NCBI GenBank assembly: GCA_001780775.1
Contig: MFIO01000003.1
Location: forward strand, 1-46,471
DNA: 46,471 nt
From: Candidatus Giovannonibacteria bacterium RIFCSPLOWO2_12_FULL_43_11c
Lineage (GTDB): Bacteria; Patescibacteriota; Minisyncoccia; JACPKW01; UBA11713
Direction of reading: 5' to 3'
The position numbers and the translations under genes are program-made. Positions 19,086 through 29,369 of this stretch are shown here, piece after piece. Below the pieces are notes generated by a model, which saw nothing but the letters and a program-made list of their open reading frames with translations, made no database searches and was not told where the DNA came from. Positions within the stretch are counted from its first letter, which is position 1; every line of letters begins with the position of its first letter.

Positions 19086-19984
19086 ATCTCTCGTAATTTT
19101 TTAATGCGGTCTTCGATCGGCGGGTGGGTCATAAAAAGTTTGGAGAACCAACCGATTGTTTTTTGCTTGCCTTGGTACGGGTCGTCGAGCCAGAGATGCG
19201 CTGTCGCGTGAGAAGCTTGGCGCATTGGAGTGTTGTCTTGAGCAAGTTTTTGGAGCGCGGAAGCCAATCCTTCTGGATATCTTGTTAAAAGAACTCCCGA
19301 CGCATCGGCCAGATATTCCCTTTTACGCGATACTGCAAGCTGAATTAAAATCGCTGCGATTGGCGCAAGAATTGCTAAAATAATTCCAATCAAAAGAAGA
19401 ATTAATCCGGCTTGTCCGCCATTCCGATCATTATTCCCGCGAAATCCAAAGCGCATCGAGCGCAAAAATATATCGGAGAGAAGCTGAATTACACCGACCA
19501 AAACGACGACGACCGTCGAGACAAGCATGTCCCTGTTTCCTATATGGCTCATCTCATGCGCTAAAACCCCCTCGAGTTCCGTTTTATTCATAATCTGTAA
19601 AATCCCCGAAGTCACCGCGACAATCGCGTGTTCCGGATCGCGTCCCGTCGCGAAAGCGTTAGGCTGGGGCGCGTCTACTATATAAATTCTCGGCTTTGGG
19701 ATTCCAGCGGTTATCGCAAGATTTTCGACAATATTGTGCACCTCGGGCGCGTTTTCTTTTGCCAAAGGTTTAGCGCCCGTCGTTCTAATAACTATTTTAT
19801 CCGAAAACCAATATGAAAAAACGCTCATTAAAACACTCAAGACAAACGCAAAAAGAAAAATGACGGGGTTGCCGTAAACCTGCGAGAAAACCCAGCCGAT
19901 GGTCGTCACAAAAATTAAGAAACCCGTGATCAAAAGCCACGTCTTCCGGATATTACTATCTCGGTGCGTCCAAATCGTCGCCAT
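19082..19984 (-). CDS. htpX: M48 family zinc metalloprotease HtpX
   Basis: ELEGVLAHEMSHIGNRDMLVST (HExxH), N-terminal TMs, THPPIEDRIKKLREM. Confidence 0.96.
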   Translation of the reverse strand: MATIWTHRDSNIRKTWLLITGFLIFVTTIGWVFSQVYGNPVIFLFAFVLSVLMSVFSYWFSDKIVIRTTGAKPLAKENAPEVHNIVENLAITAGIPKPRIYIVDAPQPNAFATGRDPEHAIVAVTSGILQIMNKTELEGVLAHEMSHIGNRDMLVSTVVVVLVGVIQLLSDIFLRSMRFGFRGNNDRNGGQAGLILLLIGIILAILAPIAAILIQLAVSRKREYLADASGVLLTRYPEGLASALQKLAQDNTPMRQASHATAHLWLDDPYQGKQKTIGWFSKLFMTHPPIEDRIKKLREM

Positions 19985-20524
19985 CTATTTAATAAATTTA
20001 AAAGTGGAGAGAATTTGATTGAAAGCATTCTCCAATTCCGGCAAGATTTTATTTCCCGAACTGGTTAAAATAATTTCGTACGAATGATCGCCGGATGCAT
20101 TATTAAAATAGGCTATCATTTGCTCAGCGAGATACGGTAAATTGCTGGTTTTTTGGATGTCGATAAAACGTATTTCTGCCTCCACCCCATCCACCATTAC
20201 CTTTCTTGGCGGTCTATATTCTTGCAAACCTTTGTATACTGGGCTATCAACATCAATCGCTATGAAGTAAGGAGTTCCCTCTATCCTGGTCGTAAAAACA
20301 ACGGTTACGGGGCCTTCGGTATTATCTATGCTAAATTCCGGCGGATATTTCACCAAAAACCCGTATTTCTCGTTTCGGTAGGTTTTCCAATTTGCAGTTC
20401 CGTCGGATGGAACGTTTTGTTGATTTTCGACTATGGGCGCTTCGGCTTTTTTGGTTGCGACATAGTAGCTCCCTACGCCAAGCAGGATGATGACTGCGAG
20501 AATGAGAATATATTTTTGATTCAT
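19985..20524 (-). CDS. Signal-anchored protein, PsbP-like or hypothetical
   Basis: TM near the N-terminus, then TYRNEKYGFLVKYPPEFSIDN ... LENAFNQILSTFKF. Confidence 0.7.
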   Translation of the reverse strand: MNQKYILILAVIILLGVGSYYVATKKAEAPIVENQQNVPSDGTANWKTYRNEKYGFLVKYPPEFSIDNTEGPVTVVFTTRIEGTPYFIAIDVDSPVYKGLQEYRPPRKVMVDGVEAEIRFIDIQKTSNLPYLAEQMIAYFNNASGDHSYEIILTSSGNKILPELENAFNQILSTFKFIK

Positions 20525-20526
20525 AT

Positions 20527-21090
20527 TTAGAAAGAAACCTTAACCGGTTCGCGCTGGGCGGGGGTTTCGTCGAGATCAAAGAATTCTTCTTTCGTGAAGC
20601 CGAAGGCGCCAGCGATAAGATTCGAAGGAAAAACTTCAACCGCGTTGTTTATCGCCAACACATTCGAATTGAAAAATCTGCGCGCCGCTTGTATTTTATT
20701 TTCTGTGTCGGAGAGTTCCCTTTGCAATTCCAAAAAATTGGTATTCGCTTTCAAATCCGGATACGCTTCCGCGACCGCGAAAATACTCTTGAGCGCCCCG
20801 GATAGCATATTCTCTTTTTGAGCCTGCTCGTGTGGGTTAGCGCTTCCTGAAATCGCGGCCGCCCTCGCTTTCGTCACATTTTCAAAGGCTTGCGATTCAT
20901 GCTTCGCGTAACCCTTAACCGTTTCTACTAAATTGGGAATAAGGTCATATCTTCGCTTCAATTGAACGTCTATGTCGGACCAGGCCTCTTTAACTCTATT
21001 TCGCAGCGTAACCAGACGATTGAACGTCCAAATCAGCCATAGAACAATAACCGCTATTATTCCTATTATTAGCCACAAAGTTGTACTCAT
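20527..21090 (-). CDS. lemA: LemA family protein
   Basis: [44 protein letters not shown] is a canonical LemA motif. Confidence 0.96.
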   Translation of the reverse strand: MSTTLWLIIGIIAVIVLWLIWTFNRLVTLRNRVKEAWSDIDVQLKRRYDLIPNLVETVKGYAKHESQAFENVTKARAAAISGSANPHEQAQKENMLSGALKSIFAVAEAYPDLKANTNFLELQRELSDTENKIQAARRFFNSNVLAINNAVEVFPSNLIAGAFGFTKEEFFDLDETPAQREPVKVSF

Positions 21091-21108
21091 ATACTCATTA
21101 TATCACAC

Positions 21109-22758
21109 TTAAAACCCGTCGTGCATCCCTCCGGGCATTTGGGGTGCGGGTGGGAGATCTTTTTTTGGAATTTCTGTAATTGCGGCGCCGACCATCAGGA
21201 AGTTAGACGCAACGGAAACCGCGTTTAATAAAGCCGACTTGGTAACTTTGAGCGGGTCAATTATCCCCGCTTCTTTAAGGTCAGTGATGTCTTTCGTTAA
21301 TGCATTAAACCCAAGCCAATTGCTTCTTAATTTATTTTTTTCCTGGATCAAGGCAGCTATAAGCTTACTCGGAGATTCACCGCTGTTTACAATAATTGCC
21401 TGCAGTGGAGCGGCAAGCGCCGCATTTAAGATACGGACAGCCGCCTGCGCTTCGGAAAATTCGTGCGCTTTCGGACTCTCTCTTTGCAAATGAATGTTGA
21501 AAAGCGCCATTCCTCCCCCGGGAACTATTCCCTCTTCCATCGCCGCTTTTGTCGCCGCAACAGCGTCGTCCACCCTCTGTTTTACTTCCTTCTGCGCAGA
21601 TTCGGTAGGAGCGCCTATTTTCAAAACGGCTACACCACCAGAAAGTTTGGCAACCCTTTCCTGAAGTTTTTCCTTGTCATAATCGGAAGTTGATTTCTCA
21701 ATTTGCGCTCTTAGCTGTTTGACTCTTTTTTCGATATCGCTTTTATTCCCGGCACCTCCGACAATAGTCGTATTATCTTTGTTTGAAATTACTTTCGAAG
21801 CTTTACCAAGGACCGAAAGTTCAACTTTATCCAACTTCAATCCCGCCTTCTCGGAAATTACCTTCCCGCCAGTTATGATAGCTATATCTTCGAGCATCTC
21901 TTCACGCCTGTCCCCGTAACCCGGAGCTTTAATCGCGAGTGCGTTGAAAGTCCCACGAATTTTGTTTACAACCAAAGTTGTAAGCGCATCGCCTTCCACT
22001 TCCTCCGCAATTATTATCAATTCCTTCTTTCCCTTCTGCGCTACTTTTTCCAATAGCGGTAAAATTTCCTGAATCGAAGAAATTTTCTTGTCGGTAATTA
22101 ATATATCCGCGTTTTCATATACGGACTCCATTTTCTCCGCATTCGTGATCATATACTGCGAGATATATCCCCTATCAAAATTCATTCCTTCGACAATTTC
22201 GTAGGAATTTTCTATGGTATTGGAATCGTCCACCGTGACAACCCCATCTTTCCCGACTTTATTCATCACCTCGGCGATAAGTTTTCCGAGATGCCTATCC
22301 TTGGAAGATAGCGTTGCAACTTCTTCGATTTTTTTAGGATCGTTGATCGCTTCTTTCTGCGTCTCAAGCGCTTTTATTATTTCATTGCCAGCACTCCTAA
22401 GTTCCTCGGCAAGATGAATAACATCCAAACCCTGCTCTTCTACGGCTCGAATCCCTTCTTCAATCATCGCGTGCGCAAGTATAATTGCAGTCGATGTTCC
22501 ATCGCCGACGGAATCGTTCGTCTTCTCTGCCGCCTGCTTTATGAATTCGGCGCCGAGATTTTCATATTTATCTTCGAGTTCAATTTCCTTAGCAACCGTA
22601 ACGCCATCGAATGTAACCTGCGGGGCGCCGTAACCCTTTTCAATAACGACGGCGCGCCCTCGGGGGCCAAGCGTCATGCGTACAGCCATCGCCAATTTGT
22701 CTATCCCTCTCTTTAAAGCAAGGCGCGCTTTATCATCAAACAATATCTGCTTTGCCAT
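21109..22758 (-). CDS. groL: Chaperonin GroEL
   Basis: VRMTLGPRGRAVVIEKGYGAPQVTFDGVTVAKEIELEDKYENLGA; C-terminal MPGGMHDGF. Confidence 0.98.
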   Translation of the reverse strand: MAKQILFDDKARLALKRGIDKLAMAVRMTLGPRGRAVVIEKGYGAPQVTFDGVTVAKEIELEDKYENLGAEFIKQAAEKTNDSVGDGTSTAIILAHAMIEEGIRAVEEQGLDVIHLAEELRSAGNEIIKALETQKEAINDPKKIEEVATLSSKDRHLGKLIAEVMNKVGKDGVVTVDDSNTIENSYEIVEGMNFDRGYISQYMITNAEKMESVYENADILITDKKISSIQEILPLLEKVAQKGKKELIIIAEEVEGDALTTLVVNKIRGTFNALAIKAPGYGDRREEMLEDIAIITGGKVISEKAGLKLDKVELSVLGKASKVISNKDNTTIVGGAGNKSDIEKRVKQLRAQIEKSTSDYDKEKLQERVAKLSGGVAVLKIGAPTESAQKEVKQRVDDAVAATKAAMEEGIVPGGGMALFNIHLQRESPKAHEFSEAQAAVRILNAALAAPLQAIIVNSGESPSKLIAALIQEKNKLRSNWLGFNALTKDITDLKEAGIIDPLKVTKSALLNAVSVASNFLMVGAAITEIPKKDLPPAPQMPGGMHDGF

Positions 22759-22760
22759 GT

Positions 22761-23060
22761 TTATTCTTGAATTATTGCGAGAATATCTTCCTCCCGCGCT
22801 ATTAAATATTCTTTATCGTCAATCTTGATCTCGGTCGGCCCGTATTTGGAAAATAAGACCTTCTGGCCAACTGAAACCGAAACCCGAATCAAATTTCCTT
22901 TCTCGTCCCGCTTACCCTCGCCTACTTCTATAACAATCCCTTGTTCCGGACGTTCCTTTTCGGCCGTATCTGGAATAACGATGCCCGATTTGGTTCTCTC
23001 CGCTTCTTTGCCAAGCGGTTCTATTAAAACTCTGTCTCCTAATGGCTTTATTTTTATCAT
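22761..23060 (-). CDS. groS: Co-chaperonin GroES
   Basis: IKPLGDRVLIEPL ... KVLFSKYGPTEIKIDDKEYLIAREEDILAII. Confidence 0.98.
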   Translation of the reverse strand: MIKIKPLGDRVLIEPLGKEAERTKSGIVIPDTAEKERPEQGIVIEVGEGKRDEKGNLIRVSVSVGQKVLFSKYGPTEIKIDDKEYLIAREEDILAIIQE

Positions 23061-23070
23061 AAACTTAACA

Positions 23071-23097
23071 TTAGCACTCTTAGCCTATAATTGCTAA
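23071..23097 (-). promoter_or_regulatory. Degenerate CIRCE (HrcA operator) upstream of groES
   Basis: TTAGCACTC-N9-AATTGCTAA versus consensus TTAGCACTC-N9-GAGTGCTAA: left arm 9/9, right arm 7/9, correct spacing. Confidence 0.75.
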
Positions 23098-23100
23098 TAG

Positions 23101-23931
23101 CTATTCTATTCGTACGTCTTCAAAAGTCAAGCCCTGGCTTCCGAGAAGCTTTTCATTATAGTCGTAATCTTTTTTAATTAAGTCCGCTTCTTCCTTGAGA
23201 CCCGCTGCCTCGAGCGAAGCTATTAACGCAAGGGTGTCTTTGGGCAGACAATGCCCGCCGAAGCCACGATATCCTCCGAAATTTGGATCAAGATGAGAAT
23301 TTCCAATGCGGTGATCTGCCGCCATGGCTTGTCGAACATTATCGTAATTTGCTCCGAGTTTTTCCGCGAGACTCGCGATAACATTAACTAAATTAACTTT
23401 TCTCGCGTAGTGTACATTCGAAGCGTATTTAACAAGTTCCGCCTCCGTGGCTCCGATTTCTGATTTGAAAGGGGCATCCGGGAGAAGTGAGAGTATTAGC
23501 CCAGAGACATCCTCGCTTTCGGCCGTTGATCCGATAATCTGCCGGTTGGGCTTGATAAACTGCTCCCAATTAAATTTTGCATCGAGGAATTCGGGATTGA
23601 ATAATATTTTGTGCATCCGATATTTCTTTTGAAAATTTTCCGTGGTTCCGGGAGGAACGGTAGATTTGATCACTACTATTTTATTTTCCACCAATTTTTT
23701 AAATACGGATTCGAGCGCTGATAGATCCGACGATCCGTCCGAAGCCGGAGGAGTCGGCACGGATACAAAAACAATATCCGCTTGATTTATATCATCGCTA
23801 AAATTTTTTTTTGGATCCGTATCAAATAAAAAAAGACCTTCTTTGCGCTTGAGCCCCCTTATCTCCTCAAAATATCTGGCGACCGGCGCCCCCACCATCC
23901 CAATTCCAATTACTCCGATTTTTTGTTGCAT
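23101..23931 (-). CDS. UDP-glucose/GDP-mannose dehydrogenase family protein, short form
   Basis: GVIGIGMVGAPVARYFEE, KSTVPPGTTE, NPEFLDA, YGGYRGFGGHCLPKD-like FGGYRGFGGHCLPKDTLAL; 276 aa, C-terminal domain missing. Confidence 0.85.
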   Translation of the reverse strand: MQQKIGVIGIGMVGAPVARYFEEIRGLKRKEGLFLFDTDPKKNFSDDINQADIVFVSVPTPPASDGSSDLSALESVFKKLVENKIVVIKSTVPPGTTENFQKKYRMHKILFNPEFLDAKFNWEQFIKPNRQIIGSTAESEDVSGLILSLLPDAPFKSEIGATEAELVKYASNVHYARKVNLVNVIASLAEKLGANYDNVRQAMAADHRIGNSHLDPNFGGYRGFGGHCLPKDTLALIASLEAAGLKEEADLIKKDYDYNEKLLGSQGLTFEDVRIE

Positions 23932-23973
23932 AGCTTATAGATTTTATAACTTATCCAAACCACTCGCAAGTTT

Positions 23974-24007
23974 CAAAAAAAATCGGGTGTAGGAAGCTAC
24001 ACCCGAT
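23974..24007 (-). terminator. Rho-independent terminator for the 24021..24398 gene
   Basis: ATCGGGTGTAG-GAAG-CTACACCCGAT, followed on the minus strand by TTTTTTTT. Confidence 0.9.
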
Positions 24008-24020
24008 CACTATAGATCAT

Positions 24021-24398
24021 CTATGAGAGGTTTGCCTGGAGAATAACAAACTCTAGTCCGAAAATCCAACCGCTTAAATTTGCCATAGCGTTCTTGGCTT
24101 CAAGCAGTGAAACAGGGTCGTTTTTCCTCGCATCAATAGCTTTTTGAAGCACCTGCATATTTTCCACACACTGTTTCATAACACCGGCAAACGCCTCGAG
24201 ATCGGCCTGTGTCGTTAAGATGGAGGAGAGTTGCTTCTCAATAGATTCGGCTTTCATTTTGGAAGATTCAAGAAAATCAGCTGCCTTATCTAAAGAAAAA
24301 GTTCCCTTCATTACATCGTGAGTAAGCGTGTCCCTTATTGCATCCATATGAATTGCGGCATGTTGTACGAGAACATGAAAATAATCACAAAAGTTCAT
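24021..24398 (-). CDS. Hypothetical helical protein
   Basis: ORF 24021..24410; Met at 24398 has GGAGG at good spacing. Own terminator. Confidence 0.65.
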   Translation of the reverse strand: MNFCDYFHVLVQHAAIHMDAIRDTLTHDVMKGTFSLDKAADFLESSKMKAESIEKQLSSILTTQADLEAFAGVMKQCVENMQVLQKAIDARKNDPVSLLEAKNAMANLSGWIFGLEFVILQANLS

Positions 24399-24568
24399 GG
24401 AAGCCTCCATTTAATCGTTCATCTCAAAAGATACAATAAAAAGTATTTGCAGTCAAACTTTTGCGACTTTTTTAAAATATCAATCCTAACCTTTCAAATA
24501 TACGCTTACCTTGCGATAGCAAGTTATTTGCATATTTAAAAGAACAACTGTAAAATGGGGGGTATATT

Positions 24569-25132
24569 GTGAAATTGGAAGGAATGAAACTAAAACCAAT
24601 ATCCCAAAAAATACTATTGCTACTGTTAACGGGGCTAGCTCTCGGGTTAACCCGCTCGCCTAGACAATATTTTAGAATTCTAAAATCTGCAAAAAGCGAT
24701 TGGGATAGAATAAATCAAAAAAATTTACACCGTGCTATAAAAAAGTTATATAGATCGAAACTCATTGACTCAAAAGACAATTCAGATGGCTCGACTACTA
24801 TTGTTCTGACGAAATTTGGTAAGGAAGTAGCCCTTACATATCGAATCGATGAAATAAAAATTCCGGCAATGAAAAAATGGGATAAAAAGTGGCGGTTAGT
24901 TCTTTTTGATATACCTGAATCTAGAAAGAAAGCTCGTGATGCTCTATCAAGAACTTTGAAAAAAGCTGGCTTTGTTCAGTTTCAAAAGAGTGTGTTTATT
25001 AATCCATTCGAATGCAAAAACGAAATTGATTTCATGCTTGAATTTTTTAACATTAAACCTTATGTTCGCCTAATAACTGCGGACAAAATTGATGATGAGA
25101 TTAAATTTAAGCGGCATTTTCACTTAAGCTAA
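24569..25132 (+). CDS. PaaX-like / Cas2-like regulator (wHTH plus Cas2-like domain)
   Basis: N-terminal wHTH-like region and KKWDKKWRLVLFDIPESRKKARDALSRTLKKAGFVQFQKSVFINPFECKNEIDF, characteristic of PaaX central/Cas2-like domains. Confidence 0.8.
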   Translation: MKLEGMKLKPISQKILLLLLTGLALGLTRSPRQYFRILKSAKSDWDRINQKNLHRAIKKLYRSKLIDSKDNSDGSTTIVLTKFGKEVALTYRIDEIKIPAMKKWDKKWRLVLFDIPESRKKARDALSRTLKKAGFVQFQKSVFINPFECKNEIDFMLEFFNIKPYVRLITADKIDDEIKFKRHFHLS

Positions 25133-25176
25133 AATGCATATATCATGCTGTAGCGAGTTATTTGCAGATTGAAATG

Positions 25177-27984
25177 TCATTTCCTCAACCACTTTCCTGT
25201 TATAGAATCCTTTGATTTCGCAATTTCGTCTGGGGTGCCAGTGGCAACAATGTGGCCGCCTTTATTCCCGCCCTCGGGGCCGAGATCGATTATCCAATCG
25301 GCATTTTTTAGGACGTCGATATTGTGCTCAATAACTAAAACGCTATTTCCCTTATCAACAAGCGCGCGCAGAACAACCAAAAGCTTTCTGATATCTTCGA
25401 AGTGAAGTCCAGTGGTCGGCTCGTCTAAAATGTACAAAGTTTTGCCTGTTGCTTTTTTTGCGAGCTCCGTCGCGAGTTTTACTCTTTGAGCCTCTCCCCC
25501 GGAAAGAGTCGTCGCAGCTTGTCCGAGCTTCATATACCCAAGCCCGACTTGATTCAGCGTTTCAAGGCGCCCGAATATCTGCGGAATATTCTTAAAAAAT
25601 TCAAGAGAATCTTCAATAGAAAAATCCAGCACCTGCGAAATATTCATTCCATTATATTGGATCGCGAGGGATTCTTTGTTATAGCGTGTCCCTTTGCACT
25701 CTTCGCATTCGACATATATATCAGGCAGAAAATACATCTCAATTTTTTTCACTCCTTGTCCCTCGCAAACTTCGCACCGCCCGCCTTTGACGTTGAATGA
25801 AAATCGTCCCGCTTTATATCCGCGCGAACGCGCTTCGCGGGTCTTTGCAAAAATTTCCCGGATGAAAGAAAAAGTCCCGGTGTACGTTGCTGGATTCGAG
25901 CGAGGAGTACGCCCAATTGGGGACTGGTCCACCACGACAACTTTATCCAAATTCTCAAGTCCTTTTATTTCGCTGTATTTTCCAGGGTTATCTCTGGAGC
26001 CGTAGAAATGCTTCAAGAGCGCTTTGGCTAAAATATCGTTCACCAAAGTAGATTTGCCGGATCCGGATACGCCGGAAACGCATATTAACTTCCCCAACGG
26101 AATCTCGATATCGACATTTTTTAAATTATGTTCCGAAGCGCCAGCCAACGTCAGGAATTTTTTGTCTTTATCTTTGAGATCTGCTTTTTTCAAAATAAGA
26201 GATTTCTCTCCCGAAAGATAATCCGCGGTCAGGGTTTTTGATTTCAATAGTTTTTTGTAATCCCCTTCGAATATTATTTTTCCTCCGCTCTTGCCCGCGC
26301 CCGGCCCCAAATCCAAAATCCAATCCGATTCGCGCATAGTTTCTTGATCATGTTCAACAACCAAAATCGTATTCCCGTAATCGCGAAGTTTCTTTAAAGT
26401 TTCTATCAGCCGCGCGTGATCGCGCGCGTGAAGGCCGATCGAGGGCTCATCTAAAACGTAAATGACGCCGGAGAGCCCTGAGCCAATCTGGGTTGCCAAA
26501 CGCACTCTTTGCGCCTCGCCTCCGGCCAGGGTCGTCGAAGAACGGTCGAGCGTCAGATACTCTAGCCCAACGTCAATTAAAAATTGCAATCTCGCGGAAA
26601 CTTCTTTTAAAAGCGGGCGCGCCACTTCCGCCAAATCCTTCTTTTTCGAAAAATCTGAAAATATTTTTTTTATGAAAGTAAGCGTCGCTTCGGATGCTTG
26701 GGAAGAAATATCTGAAATATTCTTGCCTGCGATTAAAACCGCGAGGGCTTCTGGTTTGAGACGCTTGCCTAAGCAAGCCGGGCACGGCTCGAAGGTCATA
26801 TACCTCTCAACCTCCGCGCGGGTCCACTCGGACTCGGTTTCCTTCCACCTTCTTTCCAGATTCGGAATCACGCCCTCGTAATTCCCCCCTGTCTCACCGT
26901 AAAGCAGCAAGTCTAAAACATTCTTCGGCAAATTTTTAATCGGAGTTGATAAAGAAAAAGTATGCTTCTGGGCCAAATCGGAAAGCATATACCAGTACCA
27001 CGATTGCCTTCCCACTCTATGTGAAGCTCTCGCCCAAGGAAAAATCGCTCCCTCTTCAATCGTCAAATTTTTATTAGGCAAAACAAGATCGGGATTGACT
27101 TCGAGCGTATGCCCAAGGCCAGTGCACCTCTCGCAAGCGCCATATGGAGAATTGAAAGAAAAAAGGCGCGGCTCAATCGGAGGCAAGGATATTTCGCAAA
27201 CCGGGCATGCGAATTGCTCCGAAAAAAGATGCATGCCCGCATTCTCAACCGAAACCATCGCGATCCCTTCGCCTTTCCGAAGCGCCGTCTCCAAAGAATC
27301 CACGAGACGCGATCTCTCCGTATCCTTATCCAAAATTAATCTATCCACGACCACTTCCAAAGAATGCTTCTTTTTTAGATTAAGTTTCTCCTCAAAAGCT
27401 TCTTCCAAACTCATAACAATGCCGTCCAGCCTGACTCTAAGAAAACCTTCTCGCGCCAAAATTTGAAGTTCTCTTTTGTGTTCCCCTTTGCGATCGCGGA
27501 CAAGCGGACCCAATATTAAAATTGAGGACCCTTTTTGAAATTCAAAAACTTTTTTTACCATCTGGTCGATGGATTGCTTCATAACTTTTCTTCCGCATTT
27601 GGGGCAATGTGGCTCGCCAAGGCGCGCGAATAAGATCCGGAGATAGTCGTATATTTCCGTAATGGTTCCGACTGTCGAGCGCGGATTTTTGGAAACCGAT
27701 TTCTGGTCTATCGCGATCGCGGGCGAAAGTCCGGAGATTTCATCCACGTCGGGTTTCTCTGCGATTCCCAAAAATTGCCTGGCGTAGGAAGAAAGCGATT
27801 CGACGAAGCGGCGTTCCGCTTCAGCGTAAATAGTATCAAATGCGAGCGAGGACTTCCCTGAACCGGAAAGACCGGTTATGACAACGAGTTTATTTTTCGG
27901 AATAGAAACATCAATATTTTTGAGATTATGCACCCTCGCGCCCTTTATCGTTATATAGTCCTTTCTTTTCTTTTCGCTCTTCAT
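25177..27984 (-). CDS. uvrA: Excinuclease ABC subunit A
   Basis: [36 protein letters not shown]; two ABC signatures and zinc modules. Confidence 0.98.
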   Translation of the reverse strand: MKSEKKRKDYITIKGARVHNLKNIDVSIPKNKLVVITGLSGSGKSSLAFDTIYAEAERRFVESLSSYARQFLGIAEKPDVDEISGLSPAIAIDQKSVSKNPRSTVGTITEIYDYLRILFARLGEPHCPKCGRKVMKQSIDQMVKKVFEFQKGSSILILGPLVRDRKGEHKRELQILAREGFLRVRLDGIVMSLEEAFEEKLNLKKKHSLEVVVDRLILDKDTERSRLVDSLETALRKGEGIAMVSVENAGMHLFSEQFACPVCEISLPPIEPRLFSFNSPYGACERCTGLGHTLEVNPDLVLPNKNLTIEEGAIFPWARASHRVGRQSWYWYMLSDLAQKHTFSLSTPIKNLPKNVLDLLLYGETGGNYEGVIPNLERRWKETESEWTRAEVERYMTFEPCPACLGKRLKPEALAVLIAGKNISDISSQASEATLTFIKKIFSDFSKKKDLAEVARPLLKEVSARLQFLIDVGLEYLTLDRSSTTLAGGEAQRVRLATQIGSGLSGVIYVLDEPSIGLHARDHARLIETLKKLRDYGNTILVVEHDQETMRESDWILDLGPGAGKSGGKIIFEGDYKKLLKSKTLTADYLSGEKSLILKKADLKDKDKKFLTLAGASEHNLKNVDIEIPLGKLICVSGVSGSGKSTLVNDILAKALLKHFYGSRDNPGKYSEIKGLENLDKVVVVDQSPIGRTPRSNPATYTGTFSFIREIFAKTREARSRGYKAGRFSFNVKGGRCEVCEGQGVKKIEMYFLPDIYVECEECKGTRYNKESLAIQYNGMNISQVLDFSIEDSLEFFKNIPQIFGRLETLNQVGLGYMKLGQAATTLSGGEAQRVKLATELAKKATGKTLYILDEPTTGLHFEDIRKLLVVLRALVDKGNSVLVIEHNIDVLKNADWIIDLGPEGGNKGGHIVATGTPDEIAKSKDSITGKWLRK

Positions 27985-28042
27985 AAAGTCCTAATTATAT
28001 TGCGGAAGTCAAGAGATTGCAAGATATGATATTATTTGACTT

Positions 28043-29332
28043 ATGCTAACGCGATCGGACTTCAAAAAAGCGCCGTCAAAGCCGGGGATTTATTTCTTTT
28101 TGGATAAGGCTGGGAAGATTTTATATATAGGGAAAGCGGTAAATTTGAAACTGCGCCTCTTGAGCTACGCAGATACAAAAACTCTCGGGCCCGCGAAAGA
28201 AAAGATGGTCAAGGAATCCATGAGGGTCAAATGGCTCGAGCTTGAATCAGAAGCAGAGGCACTGATCGAAGAAGCCATCGCGATTAAACAACATAGACCG
28301 CGCTACAACATAGTTTTCCGAGACGACAAACAATATTTTTTCGTGGCGTTCACAAAAGAACGGTTCCCGAGAATCTTTCTAACGCACCAGCCCAGGAAAA
28401 CCGAAGTCCGACTTCAAGGGCGCAACCGAAGTCGGACTTCGGTTGTTGGGCCATTCACAGATGGAGCCTCCTTGAAAAACGTCCTAAGAAACCTCCAGCG
28501 CGCGTTCCCCTATTGCACCTGTAAAGAAAAACACAAGCGTCCCTGCGTGCGCTCGGAAATCGGCCGGTGTCTCGAAATCTGCTGTTTGAAAAATCCGCCG
28601 GAGAACGACCCACGCGAAAAAACATACAAAAAAAATATTCGCGCGATAAAAAATATCCTTCGAGGCAGAAGGCGAGACGTTTTAAAATCACTGGAGCGCG
28701 AGATGAATCAATTTTCAAAAAAACAAAATTTCGAAGAGGCCAAGAAAAAAAGAGACCAGTTTTTCGCGCTTGAGAATGTTTTCAGGCACGCGCCGATTAT
28801 CAAGCGTGAACTGAATCCCGAGCACGCGAAGGCGCTGGTTTTGGCCAAAGACCTGCTTAGTCTTCCGGATTTGCCCCGCAGAATCGAGGGATACGATATT
28901 TCGAATATCCAAGGCACAAATGCCGTAGGCTCTATGGTCGTCTTCGAGTCGGGTGAGCCGAAAAAAGAAGACTACAGACTATTTAAAATCAGGTACAAAA
29001 AAACACCCGATGATACAGCAATGCACCAAGAAGTTTTACTGCGGAGATTGAAACACGATGAGTGGCCACTTCCGGATTTATTTCTAATCGACGGCGGGTT
29101 GAGCCAATTAAACGCCGCGAAGAAAGTTTTGGAATTATATAAATTGAATATCCCGGTCGTCGGGCTTGCAAAAAGAGAGGAAGAATTATGGGTATCCTCC
29201 TTGCGCAAGTTTCCGCTTAAACAACTCTCCCCTATTCTGCTCCATCTTTTCCAGCACATCCGCAACGAATCCCACCGCTTCGCCATAAATTTCCATAGAA
29301 AAAGGCGCTCGAAATCGTTGCATCTAAGATAG
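28043..29332 (+). CDS. uvrC: Excinuclease ABC subunit C (short form, 3' end rearranged)
   Basis: N-terminal GIY-YIG (KPGIYFFLDKAGKILYIGKAVNLKLRL), UvrBC motif NFEEAKKKRDQ, RNaseH-like IEGYDISNIQGTNAVGSMVVF; ends HIRNESHRFAINFHRKRRSKSLHLR. Confidence 0.93.
   Translation: MLTRSDFKKAPSKPGIYFFLDKAGKILYIGKAVNLKLRLLSYADTKTLGPAKEKMVKESMRVKWLELESEAEALIEEAIAIKQHRPRYNIVFRDDKQYFFVAFTKERFPRIFLTHQPRKTEVRLQGRNRSRTSVVGPFTDGASLKNVLRNLQRAFPYCTCKEKHKRPCVRSEIGRCLEICCLKNPPENDPREKTYKKNIRAIKNILRGRRRDVLKSLEREMNQFSKKQNFEEAKKKRDQFFALENVFRHAPIIKRELNPEHAKALVLAKDLLSLPDLPRRIEGYDISNIQGTNAVGSMVVFESGEPKKEDYRLFKIRYKKTPDDTAMHQEVLLRRLKHDEWPLPDLFLIDGGLSQLNAAKKVLELYKLNIPVVGLAKREEELWVSSLRKFPLKQLSPILLHLFQHIRNESHRFAINFHRKRRSKSLHLR
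29247..29322 (+). repeat. uvrC 3'-tail repeat, copy 1 (in the uvrC reading frame)
   Basis: ttttccagcacatcCGcaacgaatccca...ttcgccataaatttccAtagaaaaagg matches 29848..29926. Confidence 0.9.
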
Positions 29333-29369
29333 TGGTTTTAGAAGAGGAATTGTGCTAATATAAATCATG
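29329..29369 (+). repeat. TA-module leader/promoter repeat, copy A (before hicB)
   Basis: atagtggttttagaagagg-aattgtgctaatataaatcatg; first 19 nt identical to 30257 onward; TAATAT is a candidate -10. Confidence 0.75.

Noticed and set aside
24569-25132. Interpretation as a CRISPR-Cas adaptation gene (true cas2)
   Set aside because: No cas1, other cas genes or direct-repeat array visible; the wHTH fusion fits a PaaX-like regulator better.
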